Source: Streptomyces sp. HNM0575 (lineage in GTDB: Bacteria > Actinomycetota > Actinomycetes > Streptomycetales > Streptomycetaceae). From it: a stretch of DNA of 64,000 nucleotides. A program made the position numbers and the translations under genes. How positions within the stretch are numbered: position 1 is the first letter of the stretch; each line of letters begins with the position of its first letter. The notes below the pieces were generated by a model. That model was not told where the DNA came from. It saw nothing but the letters and a program-made list of their open reading frames with translations, and did no database searches. The stretch is from the NCBI RefSeq assembly GCF_012726265.1, contig NZ_JAASAG010000003.1:110422-174421 (forward strand), given 5' to 3'. Positions 8,547 through 16,119 of this stretch are shown in pieces.

Positions 8547-9530
8547 TCAGCACACGGAGCGGATCAGCTCGTCGGCAGGGTCGTTGACGGCCTGCGGCAT
8601 GCCCGTCAGGTCGAGCACGAACAGCGGCACGGAGAGCGAGTCGGCGCGGGTGCGCGCCTCCCGCGAGTAGCCCGCGAGCGAGAAACAGGCCGTGCCCACC
8701 TCCTCGTTGAGCCCGTTCAGCCAGAGCGTCTCGACCTCGCGCAGCGTCGTCGGCGCGGTCGTGGGGTCGACGTGCGCGATGATGCCCGCCCCGCGCACGT
8801 CCACGCCCGAGGAAGGCCGCTTCTCCGTCACCCGCACCTCGGGGAAGCCGAGCCAGCGCAGATACTCCGCGGCGGCGGTGCGGGCGTCCTGTGCCGTACG
8901 GATCGTGACGGGCCGGAAGGCGGGGCGTGTCCTCGGCTCCCGCTGTCGCCGGTCCTGCTGCTCGTGCTGCTGCTCTTGCTGCTGTTCCCGTTGTGTGCCG
9001 TGCGGCTTGACGGACGCGGCGGGGGCGGACGAGGGGCCGCCGGTCCCGGGGGAGGCGCCGGACGGTGCGTCGTCCGTGCCGGTGCCGGTGCCGGTGCCTG
9101 TTCCTGTTCCTGTGCCGGGCCCTGCGACGGTGTCCGCTGTGTCCCTCCCGGAATCCCTCCCGGAATCCCTCCCGGAATCCCGCCCGGGATCCCGGCCCTG
9201 GCCCGCGCCCGGCCGGGAGGCGGCCCCGGTCACGGACGCCTCACCGGCGGCCGAGGAGGGTCCCGGCTGCGGCGGCACGACCGGCAGCCTCAGCAACGTG
9301 CCGCATCCGCAGCCGAGTTCGGGCTGCGGCCACTCCTTCGACGTACCGCAGGCCGGGCAGCGGACCTCCACCCACGAGCCCGCCCACGTACGGTGCCTCA
9401 CTTGCGCGGGCGTACCGTCGCGCAGCAGCGGCAGCGTGACGGGGGCGCCGCAGTCGCAGGGATAGACGGGCGGCGCGTAGGTGTGCTCGCGGCGGCACTC
9501 GGGGCAGCGCACGGGCACGCTTTCTGCCAT
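8547..9530 (-). CDS. Zinc-ribbon protein with C-terminal restriction-endonuclease-like domain
   Basis: The 327-residue protein begins MAESVPVRCPEC. It holds paired cysteines (CPEC..CDC and CPAC..CGC, residues ~8-75) typical of zinc ribbons, a disordered centre with GRDS repeats, alternating GT repeats and a Gln/Glu-rich segment (about 95-215), and a C-terminal domain from AQDARTAAAEYLRWLGF. The last resembles Mrr-like endonuclease folds: GVDVRG could supply the Asp, but the usual QxK position reads HVD, so catalysis may be lost. ATG 9530 has GGAG eight bases upstream; earlier starts lack one. Role unknown; DNA binding or damage response is only a guess. The linker DNA is itself tandemly repeated. 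Confidence 0.65.
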   Translation of the reverse strand: MAESVPVRCPECRREHTYAPPVYPCDCGAPVTLPLLRDGTPAQVRHRTWAGSWVEVRCPACGTSKEWPQPELGCGCGTLLRLPVVPPQPGPSSAAGEASVTGAASRPGAGQGRDPGRDSGRDSGRDSGRDTADTVAGPGTGTGTGTGTGTGTDDAPSGASPGTGGPSSAPAASVKPHGTQREQQQEQQHEQQDRRQREPRTRPAFRPVTIRTAQDARTAAAEYLRWLGFPEVRVTEKRPSSGVDVRGAGIIAHVDPTTAPTTLREVETLWLNGLNEEVGTACFSLAGYSREARTRADSLSVPLFVLDLTGMPQAVNDPADELIRSVC

Positions 9531-9848
9531 CTCTTCGGCTCCAGCGGCATCAGCGGGGACGACGGGCGGAGGGCGTGGGGTCCTGCCCATATCGTCGCCG
9601 AAAGGACGGGGTTTCCGAAGAGGAACGGAACAGAAACGGGTGCGAACAATGGGGAGCGGGCCCCGTCCGCTTGCCGTTCGGGGCTTCCCGGATTCCGCGG
9701 CGGGCACGGTCCCGTTCGTCTTCCCGTCCGCCGCACACGGTCAATCCACGGGCACGGGGCCCCGGTTGCTGCCGCCACCGTCCAACGAGGCCCCGGCCGG
9801 GGCCAGTCCGGTGGACCATGCCGGACGGGCCCGTGGCCGGGAGAGGGC
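9531..9848. other. Non-coding gap
   Basis: No convincing gene. It holds a purine-rich stretch (about 9598-9650) and should contain the promoter of the minus-strand zinc-ribbon gene. No clear terminator for the DUF1062 remnant was recognised. Confidence 0.4.
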
Positions 9849-10118
9849 TCAGCGCTTGAGCGTGAAGGTGAAGTCGCCGGAGAGCCTGCCGCTCAGGGAG
9901 ACCGCCGAGACGAGTCGCCCTTCCGTGATCAGTCTCCCGACCCCGGCCCGCGAAAGGCCGCAGCCTTCAGCAACCAGGCGCACCGGTCGCAGAGGGATCC
10001 GGGCCGCGAAGCGGACCGAGACGTCGATCACCTCCTGGTCGAGATGGTCCGATCCGCCCGTGTCGAGTCGCCAGGCGCCGTCCCAGTCGAGGGTTATGCG
10101 ATTACGCCGCCGTTCCAC
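9849..10118 (-). pseudogene. Truncated DUF1062 gene (C-terminal half only)
   Basis: About 89 codons read ERRRNRITLDWDGAWRLDTG then QEVIDVSVRFAARIPLRPVR, LSRAGVGRLITEGRLVS and LSGRLSGDFTFTL. This is the C-terminal half of DUF1062 proteins, which normally run to about 180 residues with an N-terminal cysteine-containing part. The homology begins abruptly at about 10118; upstream sequence belongs to a gcl-like repeat and the BCCT leader. A GTG at 10118 could start translation but has no ribosome site. The sharp break next to a duplicated gcl end indicates truncation by a recombination event. Confidence 0.65.
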
Positions 10119-10125
10119 GGGTTTT

Positions 10126-10180
10126 CGGGACCGCGTCGATGTCCGGCCCGTGTGGCGCGTTCGTGTGCGCCTCGCTGCGG
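10126..10180 (-). repeat. Degenerate copy of the 3' end of gcl
   Basis: Positions 10130-10163 match 14420-14453 inside gcl at 30 of 34 positions, with 16 identical bases at the start. Read on the minus strand it encodes NAPHGPDIDAV, against NTPHGADIDAV at the C-terminus of Gcl. Both copies are in the same orientation and bracket the BCCT-NACHT segment. It could be an attachment-site remnant or a rearrangement scar. Confidence 0.7.
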
Positions 10181-10199
10181 GTGGTGAGGGAGGCTGCGT

Positions 10200-10220
10200 A
10201 TGTTGGCCTCGGATTCGTGA
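10200..10220 (+). CDS. Six-codon leader ORF (MLASDS) coupled to the BCCT gene
   Basis: ATG 10200 is preceded at a good distance by GAGGGAGG (10187-10194), the only strong ribosome site here. The frame reads ATG TTG GCC TCG GAT TCG TGA, and its stop overlaps the BCCT start as TGATG. The BCCT start itself has no Shine-Dalgarno sequence, so ribosomes probably terminate here and restart. Expression of the peptide is inferred. Confidence 0.5.
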   Translation: MLASDS

Positions 10221-12028
10221 TGTCAGGGGGGAAGTTGGAAGCAGGAGTCGCGCGAGATCTTGAACCCGCTGTCGAGGGACAGGCGTCTGAGCGGCGTACC
10301 GACAGAGTGGTGTTCGGGATCGCGGTCCTACTGGCACTCGCGTTCGTGGTGTGGGGTGCGGTCGCAACGGACTCGCTGGTGAGCGTCTCCACGGCGATGC
10401 TCATCAGCACCATGCACAACGGCGGTTGGGCCTTCGTGCTCGCTGCGCCGGGGTGTGTGGTCTTCTCGCTGGGGCTGGCCTTCAGCCGCTACGGGGAGAT
10501 CACTCTCGGTAAGGAAGGAGAGCAGCCGGAGTTCCGGACCGTCTCGTGGGTCGCGATGATGTTCAGCGCGGGTATGGGTCTCACTCTGCTCTTCTACGGG
10601 GTGAGCGAGCCGCTCGCGCACTTCACCGACCCGCCGCCCGGTACGCCCGCCGGTGGCTCCGCGGCGGAGCGGATGCAGACGGCGATGTCGACGACGCTGT
10701 TCCACTGGACGCTGTACCCGTGGGCGATCTTCGCGGTCGTCGGTCTCGCCATCGCCTACAGCTGCTTCAGGCGCGGTCGCCGGCAGACGATCAGCGCCGT
10801 CTTCACGCCACTCGTGGGTGAGAAGAACGCAAACGGCGCCTTCGGGCGAGTGATCGACATCCTCGCGCTTCTCGCGACGCTCTTCGGTACCGCCTCCTCG
10901 CTGGGCCGCGGGGCCCTCCAGATCAGCAGCGGCGTCAAGGAAGTCGGCTGGGCCGGCAGCGTCGGCACTCTGACCCTTGCGGCTGTCACCGCCGGTCTCG
11001 CCATTCCCTGCGTCGCCTATGCCGCTTCGGGCGTGCAGAGAGGCTTCCAACGGCTCAGCAACATGAACATGGTGCTTGCCACGTCGCTGGCCGTCTTCGT
11101 CTTCGTGGAGGGGCCCACCGTACTGACCCTCAATCTGCTGCCCACATCGGTAAGTTCGTTCGTCGGTGATCTGCCGCAGTTGGCGGCCCGTACAGAGTCC
11201 ACGGCGGGGAAGGGCGTCGCCGAATGGCTGTCGTCGTGGACGGTCTTCTACTGGGCGTGGTGGATCTCCTGGACACCCTTCGTGGGCATGTTCATCGCGC
11301 GCATCAGCCGTGGCCGTACGATCCGTCAGTTCGTCGGCGGCGTGATTCTCGTGCCGAGCGTCGTCAGCCTGATCTGGTTCGCGGCTTTCGGTGGTACGGC
11401 GATCAGCCTGGAGCGGAGTGGAGCGGGGATCAGCGAGGTGTCGACAGTCGAGAATCAGCTCTTCGCGGTGCTGCGCGAGTACCCCCTCGTAGGGGCGACC
11501 ATGTTGATGGCGCTGATTCTGATGGCCACGTTCTTCGTCTCCGGCGCCGACGCCGCATCTCGCGTCATGGGCACCCTCTCGCAGAGGGGCGCCCTGGAGC
11601 CGAGCCGCAACGTCGTGGTCGTCTGGGGGTTGTTGCTCGGCGCCTTGGCCATGGTGATGCTGCTGATCGGTGGCGGCGGTGCCGAGGCGATCGATGGACT
11701 GAAGACGCTGGCGGTCCTCGTGGCCGTGCCGTTCACACTCGTCATGATCGGTATGTGCGCCGCCGTCCTCCGTGATCTGCGCGGCGACCCGCTGACCCTG
11801 CTCGGTGATCGCCGCACGAAAGCGGTGGAGGCCGCGGTCACCGCGGGCGATGACCAGTACGGCGGCGAGTTCGCGATCCGGATCCGGCCCTCTGACGCCT
11901 CAACTCCCCACGGGGGCAATGATCTTGAGGCACCGGCTCGACTGCCTGGAAGCCGCGGCCCGTGCCCCGCCCCCGTCGCCGACCGCAAGCGAACTGCCGG
12001 GCGGGACGGAAAGGATCGTGGCGCATGA
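10220..12028 (+). CDS. BCCT-family (betaine/choline/carnitine) transporter
   Basis: A 602-residue secondary transporter with about 12 membrane helices. It shows the BCCT hallmark region FYWAWWISWTPFVGMFIARI followed by SRGRTIRQFV, the early block NGGWAFVLAAPGCVVFSLGLA, and GMGLTLLFYGVSEPL. BCCT carriers take up quaternary ammonium compounds with sodium or protons, often for osmoprotection. The start at 10220 overlaps a leader ORF stop. The C-terminal ~60 residues are hydrophilic and Pro/Arg-rich. The stop overlaps the NACHT start (ATGA), a strong sign of translational coupling. Third-position GC looks slightly lower than in the neighbouring purine genes, consistent with a separate origin. Confidence 0.88.
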   Translation: MSGGKLEAGVARDLEPAVEGQASERRTDRVVFGIAVLLALAFVVWGAVATDSLVSVSTAMLISTMHNGGWAFVLAAPGCVVFSLGLAFSRYGEITLGKEGEQPEFRTVSWVAMMFSAGMGLTLLFYGVSEPLAHFTDPPPGTPAGGSAAERMQTAMSTTLFHWTLYPWAIFAVVGLAIAYSCFRRGRRQTISAVFTPLVGEKNANGAFGRVIDILALLATLFGTASSLGRGALQISSGVKEVGWAGSVGTLTLAAVTAGLAIPCVAYAASGVQRGFQRLSNMNMVLATSLAVFVFVEGPTVLTLNLLPTSVSSFVGDLPQLAARTESTAGKGVAEWLSSWTVFYWAWWISWTPFVGMFIARISRGRTIRQFVGGVILVPSVVSLIWFAAFGGTAISLERSGAGISEVSTVENQLFAVLREYPLVGATMLMALILMATFFVSGADAASRVMGTLSQRGALEPSRNVVVVWGLLLGALAMVMLLIGGGGAEAIDGLKTLAVLVAVPFTLVMIGMCAAVLRDLRGDPLTLLGDRRTKAVEAAVTAGDDQYGGEFAIRIRPSDASTPHGGNDLEAPARLPGSRGPCPAPVADRKRTAGRDGKDRGA

Positions 12029-14223
12029 GTCGTCAGGGGCGTGCCGCTCGTATCGCGGCGGTGCTGTTGAGCGGCGCCGTGTGTGCCGGTGGCCTGTGGT
12101 GGACGGTGCTCGCGCTGAGGCGGGGGGAACTCGACGAGGCCGACATGGCCGGGGTGTTGTCGTTCTGGCTGGGCCTGGTCGGCACGGTCTGCGGTGCCTG
12201 GGGTCTGTGGGCGGCCCTACGCGGCATGAGTGCGCAGCGTACGGCGGACGTGGTCGCCGGGGAACTGGCGCAGAGGGTCGTGTGGGCGGAGGGCGAGCAG
12301 TACCGGCGACTGCTGGGCAACGGGCCGTCGGCTCCCCGTGAACCGATCGACCTGACTTTCACCGCGAACGTCCCCGGCGACGACGAGGACGCCTTGTCGG
12401 GGAGGCTGGAAGACGCGGCGGAGATCTACCGGAGCCTGCGGCCGGGACGGATGGTCATCACCGGGACTCACTCTTCCTCCTCTTCCGCCACCGGCACCAG
12501 GAGCGCCGAGGTGCGGGGAGGTGGCGACGCCGGCACCGGCAAGACCGTGCTCGCCCTGGCCCTGCTGCTGGGCCTGGCCAGGGAACGCACCGAGGGTGAG
12601 CCTGTGCCGGTACGGCTGACCGCGGCCTCATGGCCCGGGGGCACGATGCGCCAGTGGCTGCACGCCCACCTCACCGGCGCCTACCAGCTCAACTCCCGTG
12701 ATGCCGAAGTGCTCCTCGACGCCGGGCTCGTGCTGCCGGTCGTCGACGGCCTGGACGAGATGGACGCGGGCAGCGCCCCCGGCTACACCTCTCGCGCCGC
12801 CGAACTGCTGCGCGCCGTCGAGCGCTTCGAGCGCGGAGGCGCGCACTGCCCGGTGGTCATCACCTGCCGGCGTGGCCACTATGAGGCGCTGGCGGACGCG
12901 GACGTCCGGCCGTACCCGGTCGTCGACCTCGCCCTGGTTCGCATCGAAGCGGCCCGTGCCCGTGACTATCTGGCGCGGAGTGTGGCCGCGACCGGCGTCG
13001 GCCGGGAGCGGTGGCATGCGGTGCTCAGCGCCCTGGAGGAAGCCGCGTCGGCGGGACAGTCCGGCACCGCGTCCAGGACCGCCGCGACCCTGGCCGCCGC
13101 GCTGGACACGCCCTGGCGACTCACCCTGGCCGCCACTGTCTTCCAAGAGCGCAGTCCCGACGGGGACTACACACGTGACCCCGCCGACTTGCTCACTCTC
13201 GCCGAGCAGGGCCGGCTGCACGACCATCTCCTGGACTGCTACATCGGAGCCGTCGTCGCCGCGTCCCGTCACGGGGAGGATGCCTCGACTCCCGGGCCCC
13301 AGGGCCGGAAGGGCCGAAGGCCGCAGCCCGGCGCCGACCTCGTGCGGTCGCGGCTCACGACTCTCGCCCGCTACCTCGACGCCAACTCGGGAACCGCGTC
13401 CCGTCCGCCGCGCACCGTTGCCGGCCGCACCCTCAGCAGCACCGACCTGATCCTGCACGAGCTGTGGCCCCTCGGCGGCCCGGGCCGGGTGCGGTGGGTT
13501 GAGGGCGTTGTCTCCGTACTGCTCCTCTTCGTCTTCCTGGTCCCCTTGGCGCTGCTGGACGCCAACTACCTTGTCCTCTCCCTGGGGTTGCTGCCGTCCG
13601 CGGTCCTCGCGGTACGGGACAGGGTGTGGCCGCAGCCACGGCGCATGGACCTGCGCCGTCTGCACGCCCATCCCGGACTGCGAATCCTCGTCGGCGGGCT
13701 CGGCGTCGTGCTCGTGGGCGCGCTGCTGGCAGGGCTGCGAGCCGGACTCGGGTATGTGCTCGTCCTGGGAAGTGTGTTCACGGTCCTGCTCTCCGAGGGG
13801 GCCACCGCGCCCAGGAAGCACGAGCCGGTGACCGACCCGCGTGATCTGCTGCGTGGTGATCTCATCGCCAGGCTCGTGGGCGGCCTGGGGACTGGGACCG
13901 TGGTGGGCTTGGGGGCCGGTCTGCTGGGCGGACCCGCGATCGGACTCGGGGCCGTACCGGCGGTCGCGGCCGGATTCTGGATACTGCTGGGGCTCACGGA
14001 CGGAGCCGTGAACGGTGACGTCAGCACCGGCGGTCACGCGGTGGTCCGCTACCTCGCGCTTCTGCTGTGCACCCGGGGGCGGTTGCCGTTGCGGCTGGGC
14101 CGATTTCTGGACGACTGCTATCAGTTGGGCATCCTGCGCGTGGCCGGTACGGCGTGGCAGTTCCGGCACCGCGAACTCCAGGACCGCCTCGCGTCCCGGC
14201 CGGAGCTGCCAAGTCAGCGCTGA
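12025..14223 (+). CDS. Membrane-anchored NACHT-type STAND ATPase
   Basis: A 732-residue protein. Two N-terminal membrane helices (about 8-31 and 42-66) are followed by a NACHT ATPase: Walker A GDAGTGKT at 167-174, Walker B LVLPVVDGLDE at about 235-245, and a sensor-like VVITCRRGHYEAL. The C-terminus has several further helices (about 485-680) and ends with a conserved QFRHRELQDRLA block common in Streptomyces NACHT proteins. NACHT proteins are signal-transducing switches, some of them anti-phage. Residues 148-166 (Ser/Gly/Arg-rich) look like an insert between the TG of strand 1 and the P-loop. The gene overlaps the BCCT gene by four bases and is convergent with gcl. Confidence 0.82.
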   Translation: MSRQGRAARIAAVLLSGAVCAGGLWWTVLALRRGELDEADMAGVLSFWLGLVGTVCGAWGLWAALRGMSAQRTADVVAGELAQRVVWAEGEQYRRLLGNGPSAPREPIDLTFTANVPGDDEDALSGRLEDAAEIYRSLRPGRMVITGTHSSSSSATGTRSAEVRGGGDAGTGKTVLALALLLGLARERTEGEPVPVRLTAASWPGGTMRQWLHAHLTGAYQLNSRDAEVLLDAGLVLPVVDGLDEMDAGSAPGYTSRAAELLRAVERFERGGAHCPVVITCRRGHYEALADADVRPYPVVDLALVRIEAARARDYLARSVAATGVGRERWHAVLSALEEAASAGQSGTASRTAATLAAALDTPWRLTLAATVFQERSPDGDYTRDPADLLTLAEQGRLHDHLLDCYIGAVVAASRHGEDASTPGPQGRKGRRPQPGADLVRSRLTTLARYLDANSGTASRPPRTVAGRTLSSTDLILHELWPLGGPGRVRWVEGVVSVLLLFVFLVPLALLDANYLVLSLGLLPSAVLAVRDRVWPQPRRMDLRRLHAHPGLRILVGGLGVVLVGALLAGLRAGLGYVLVLGSVFTVLLSEGATAPRKHEPVTDPRDLLRGDLIARLVGGLGTGTVVGLGAGLLGGPAIGLGAVPAVAAGFWILLGLTDGAVNGDVSTGGHAVVRYLALLLCTRGRLPLRLGRFLDDCYQLGILRVAGTAWQFRHRELQDRLASRPELPSQR

Positions 14224-14397
14224 AGACGGGCCTGTCGGCGTCGGCCCGGTCGGGAAGGCTGCGCGCGAGCGGCGAGGACGGGCGCGCGTACATCGCACGC
14301 CGTGCCCGGCCCGACGGGCCGCGCCGCTCCCTCAGGGCACTCGCCCATCAGGTGCCACGCGGCCCTCCGGCAGGAACTCCGGCCGCCCGCCAGGGCG

Positions 14398-16116
14398 TCA
14401 CCCCTCTTCGAACTCCCGTACCGCGTCGATGTCCGCGCCGTGCGGCGTGTTCGCCTCCCGCTCGATCATGATCTCCACGAGTACGGGACGCGATGTCGCC
14501 ACCGCCTCCTTGCGCGCCCACTGGATCGCTCCCGCGATCTCGTCCGGCTCCCACACGCGCCGTCCCGAACAGCCGTAGGCCTCCATGACCTTGACGTTGT
14601 CCGTGCCGAACTCGTCATAGTGGATGTCGACTTGGTAGTTCATGCCGTAGCCGGCCTCGGCCTGCCGGATCAGGCCCAGATACTCGTTGTTGAGCATGAT
14701 CAGCACATACGGCACGTCGTACTGGGCGGCGACGGCCAGCTCCTCCACCAGGTACTGGAAGCCGTAGTCGCCGACGATGCCCACGACTTCGGCCTCCGGC
14801 CTGCCCATGCCCTCCAGCGCCTTCTTCACGCCGATCGCGGCCGGGACCTCCCAGCCCAGCGGCCCCGCCTGCCCGCAGACCTGGTAGTGCCGCGGCAGGT
14901 ACGCCTTCTGATGCTGCCCGCCCCAGATCTGGTACAGCCCGATGGCGGTGACGAAGTACGTGTCCTCGTCGAAGGCCTCGTTGATCTCCTTGTAGGCGCG
15001 GGGCGCCTTGACCGGCACGGCGTCGAAGTCCTCGCGGCGCACCAGCGTCCGCTTCAGCTCCTTGCAGCGCTCCACCCAACTCTCCACGTCCGCCCGTGCC
15101 TTGCGCTTGCGCGCGGCGGCCAGCAGCGCCGTGAGGAAGAGCCCGGCGTCGGAGACGATGCCGAGGTCGGGTTCGAAGACCTTGCCGATCTGCCCGGGTT
15201 CGATGTCGACGTGCACGAAGGTGCGTTCGCCGCGGTAGACGCCGATGTCCGCGCCGGTGTGCCGGTCGCCGAAGCGCGCGCCCACCGCGAGCACGAAGTC
15301 GGCTTCCAGGAAGGAGGCGTTGGCGTACCGCTGCGACGTCTGGATGCCGGTCGTGCCGAGGTTGAGTTCGTGGTCGTCCTCGATGACGCCCTTGCCCATC
15401 AGCGTCACCTGGAAGGGCACCCGCAACTCCTCGACCAGCTCGCGCAGTTCGCGGCCCGCGTCGGCGAGGATCACACCTCCGCCCGCGAGCACCAGCGGCC
15501 GCTCGGCGGCCAGCAGCATGTCCAACGACCGCTCCACGCGCGGCAGATGGGGCTCCACCGCCGGTACGGGCAGCCGCGTGTCGATCTCCGAGTCGTAGGC
15601 GATCTCCCGCTTTGCCAGGTCGAGCGGCAGATCGACGAGCACGGGCCCCGGCCGGCCCGTACGGGCGACGCGGAACGCCTCGCGGAAGACCCAGGGGATC
15701 TGCGCGGGCTCCTTGATCTGCACGGCCCACTTGGTGACCGGCTTGGCGATCTCCACGATGTCGACGGCCTGGAACGCCTCCTGATGGAGCTTCGGCGAGA
15801 CCGCCTGCCCCGTCAGGCAGACCATCGGGATCGAGTCGGCCTGCGCGGTGTAGAGACCGGTGACGAGGTTGGTCGCGCCGGGCCCGGAGGTGGCGATGGC
15901 GACGCCCACCTTGCCGTTCGTACGGGCCCAGCCGTCGGCCATGTGGGCCGCGCCCTCCTCGTGCCGCACCGTCAAGTGCTCGATGCGGCCGTCGATTTCC
16001 ATCGCCTTGTACAGCGGGAGGATCGCGGCGCCGGGGCAGCCGAAGGCGATGTCCACGCCCTCGTCGACCATGATGGAGACGGCCGCGTTCATCGCGGGCA
16101 TCCGCTTCGGGGCCAT
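14398..16116 (-). CDS. gcl: Glyoxylate carboligase (tartronate-semialdehyde synthase)
   Basis: A ThDP-dependent enzyme that condenses two glyoxylates to tartronate semialdehyde and CO2. The 572-residue protein has the three ThDP-family domains. The PYR domain contains FGCPGAAILPLY and ATSGPGATNLVTGLY; the PP domain contains GDYGFQYLVEELAVA and LNNEYLGLIRQAE (Mg/ThDP binding). CGQAGPLGWEVPAAIGV and PVKAPRAYKEIN are Gcl-like. The residue at E. coli Val51, normally Val in Gcl, is Glu53 here (RHEEG), as in other ThDP enzymes. The C-terminus is about 20 residues shorter than in E. coli. It starts three bases after the glxR stop, so it is the last gene of hyi-glxR-gcl. Acetolactate-synthase-like activity is an alternative. 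Confidence 0.85.
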   Translation of the reverse strand: MAPKRMPAMNAAVSIMVDEGVDIAFGCPGAAILPLYKAMEIDGRIEHLTVRHEEGAAHMADGWARTNGKVGVAIATSGPGATNLVTGLYTAQADSIPMVCLTGQAVSPKLHQEAFQAVDIVEIAKPVTKWAVQIKEPAQIPWVFREAFRVARTGRPGPVLVDLPLDLAKREIAYDSEIDTRLPVPAVEPHLPRVERSLDMLLAAERPLVLAGGGVILADAGRELRELVEELRVPFQVTLMGKGVIEDDHELNLGTTGIQTSQRYANASFLEADFVLAVGARFGDRHTGADIGVYRGERTFVHVDIEPGQIGKVFEPDLGIVSDAGLFLTALLAAARKRKARADVESWVERCKELKRTLVRREDFDAVPVKAPRAYKEINEAFDEDTYFVTAIGLYQIWGGQHQKAYLPRHYQVCGQAGPLGWEVPAAIGVKKALEGMGRPEAEVVGIVGDYGFQYLVEELAVAAQYDVPYVLIMLNNEYLGLIRQAEAGYGMNYQVDIHYDEFGTDNVKVMEAYGCSGRRVWEPDEIAGAIQWARKEAVATSRPVLVEIMIEREANTPHGADIDAVREFEEG

Positions 16117-16119
16117 GGG

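Noticed and set aside
10126..14460. Complete integrative element
   Set aside because: No integrase, excisionase, replication or transfer genes lie between the repeats, so only an insertion scar is claimed.
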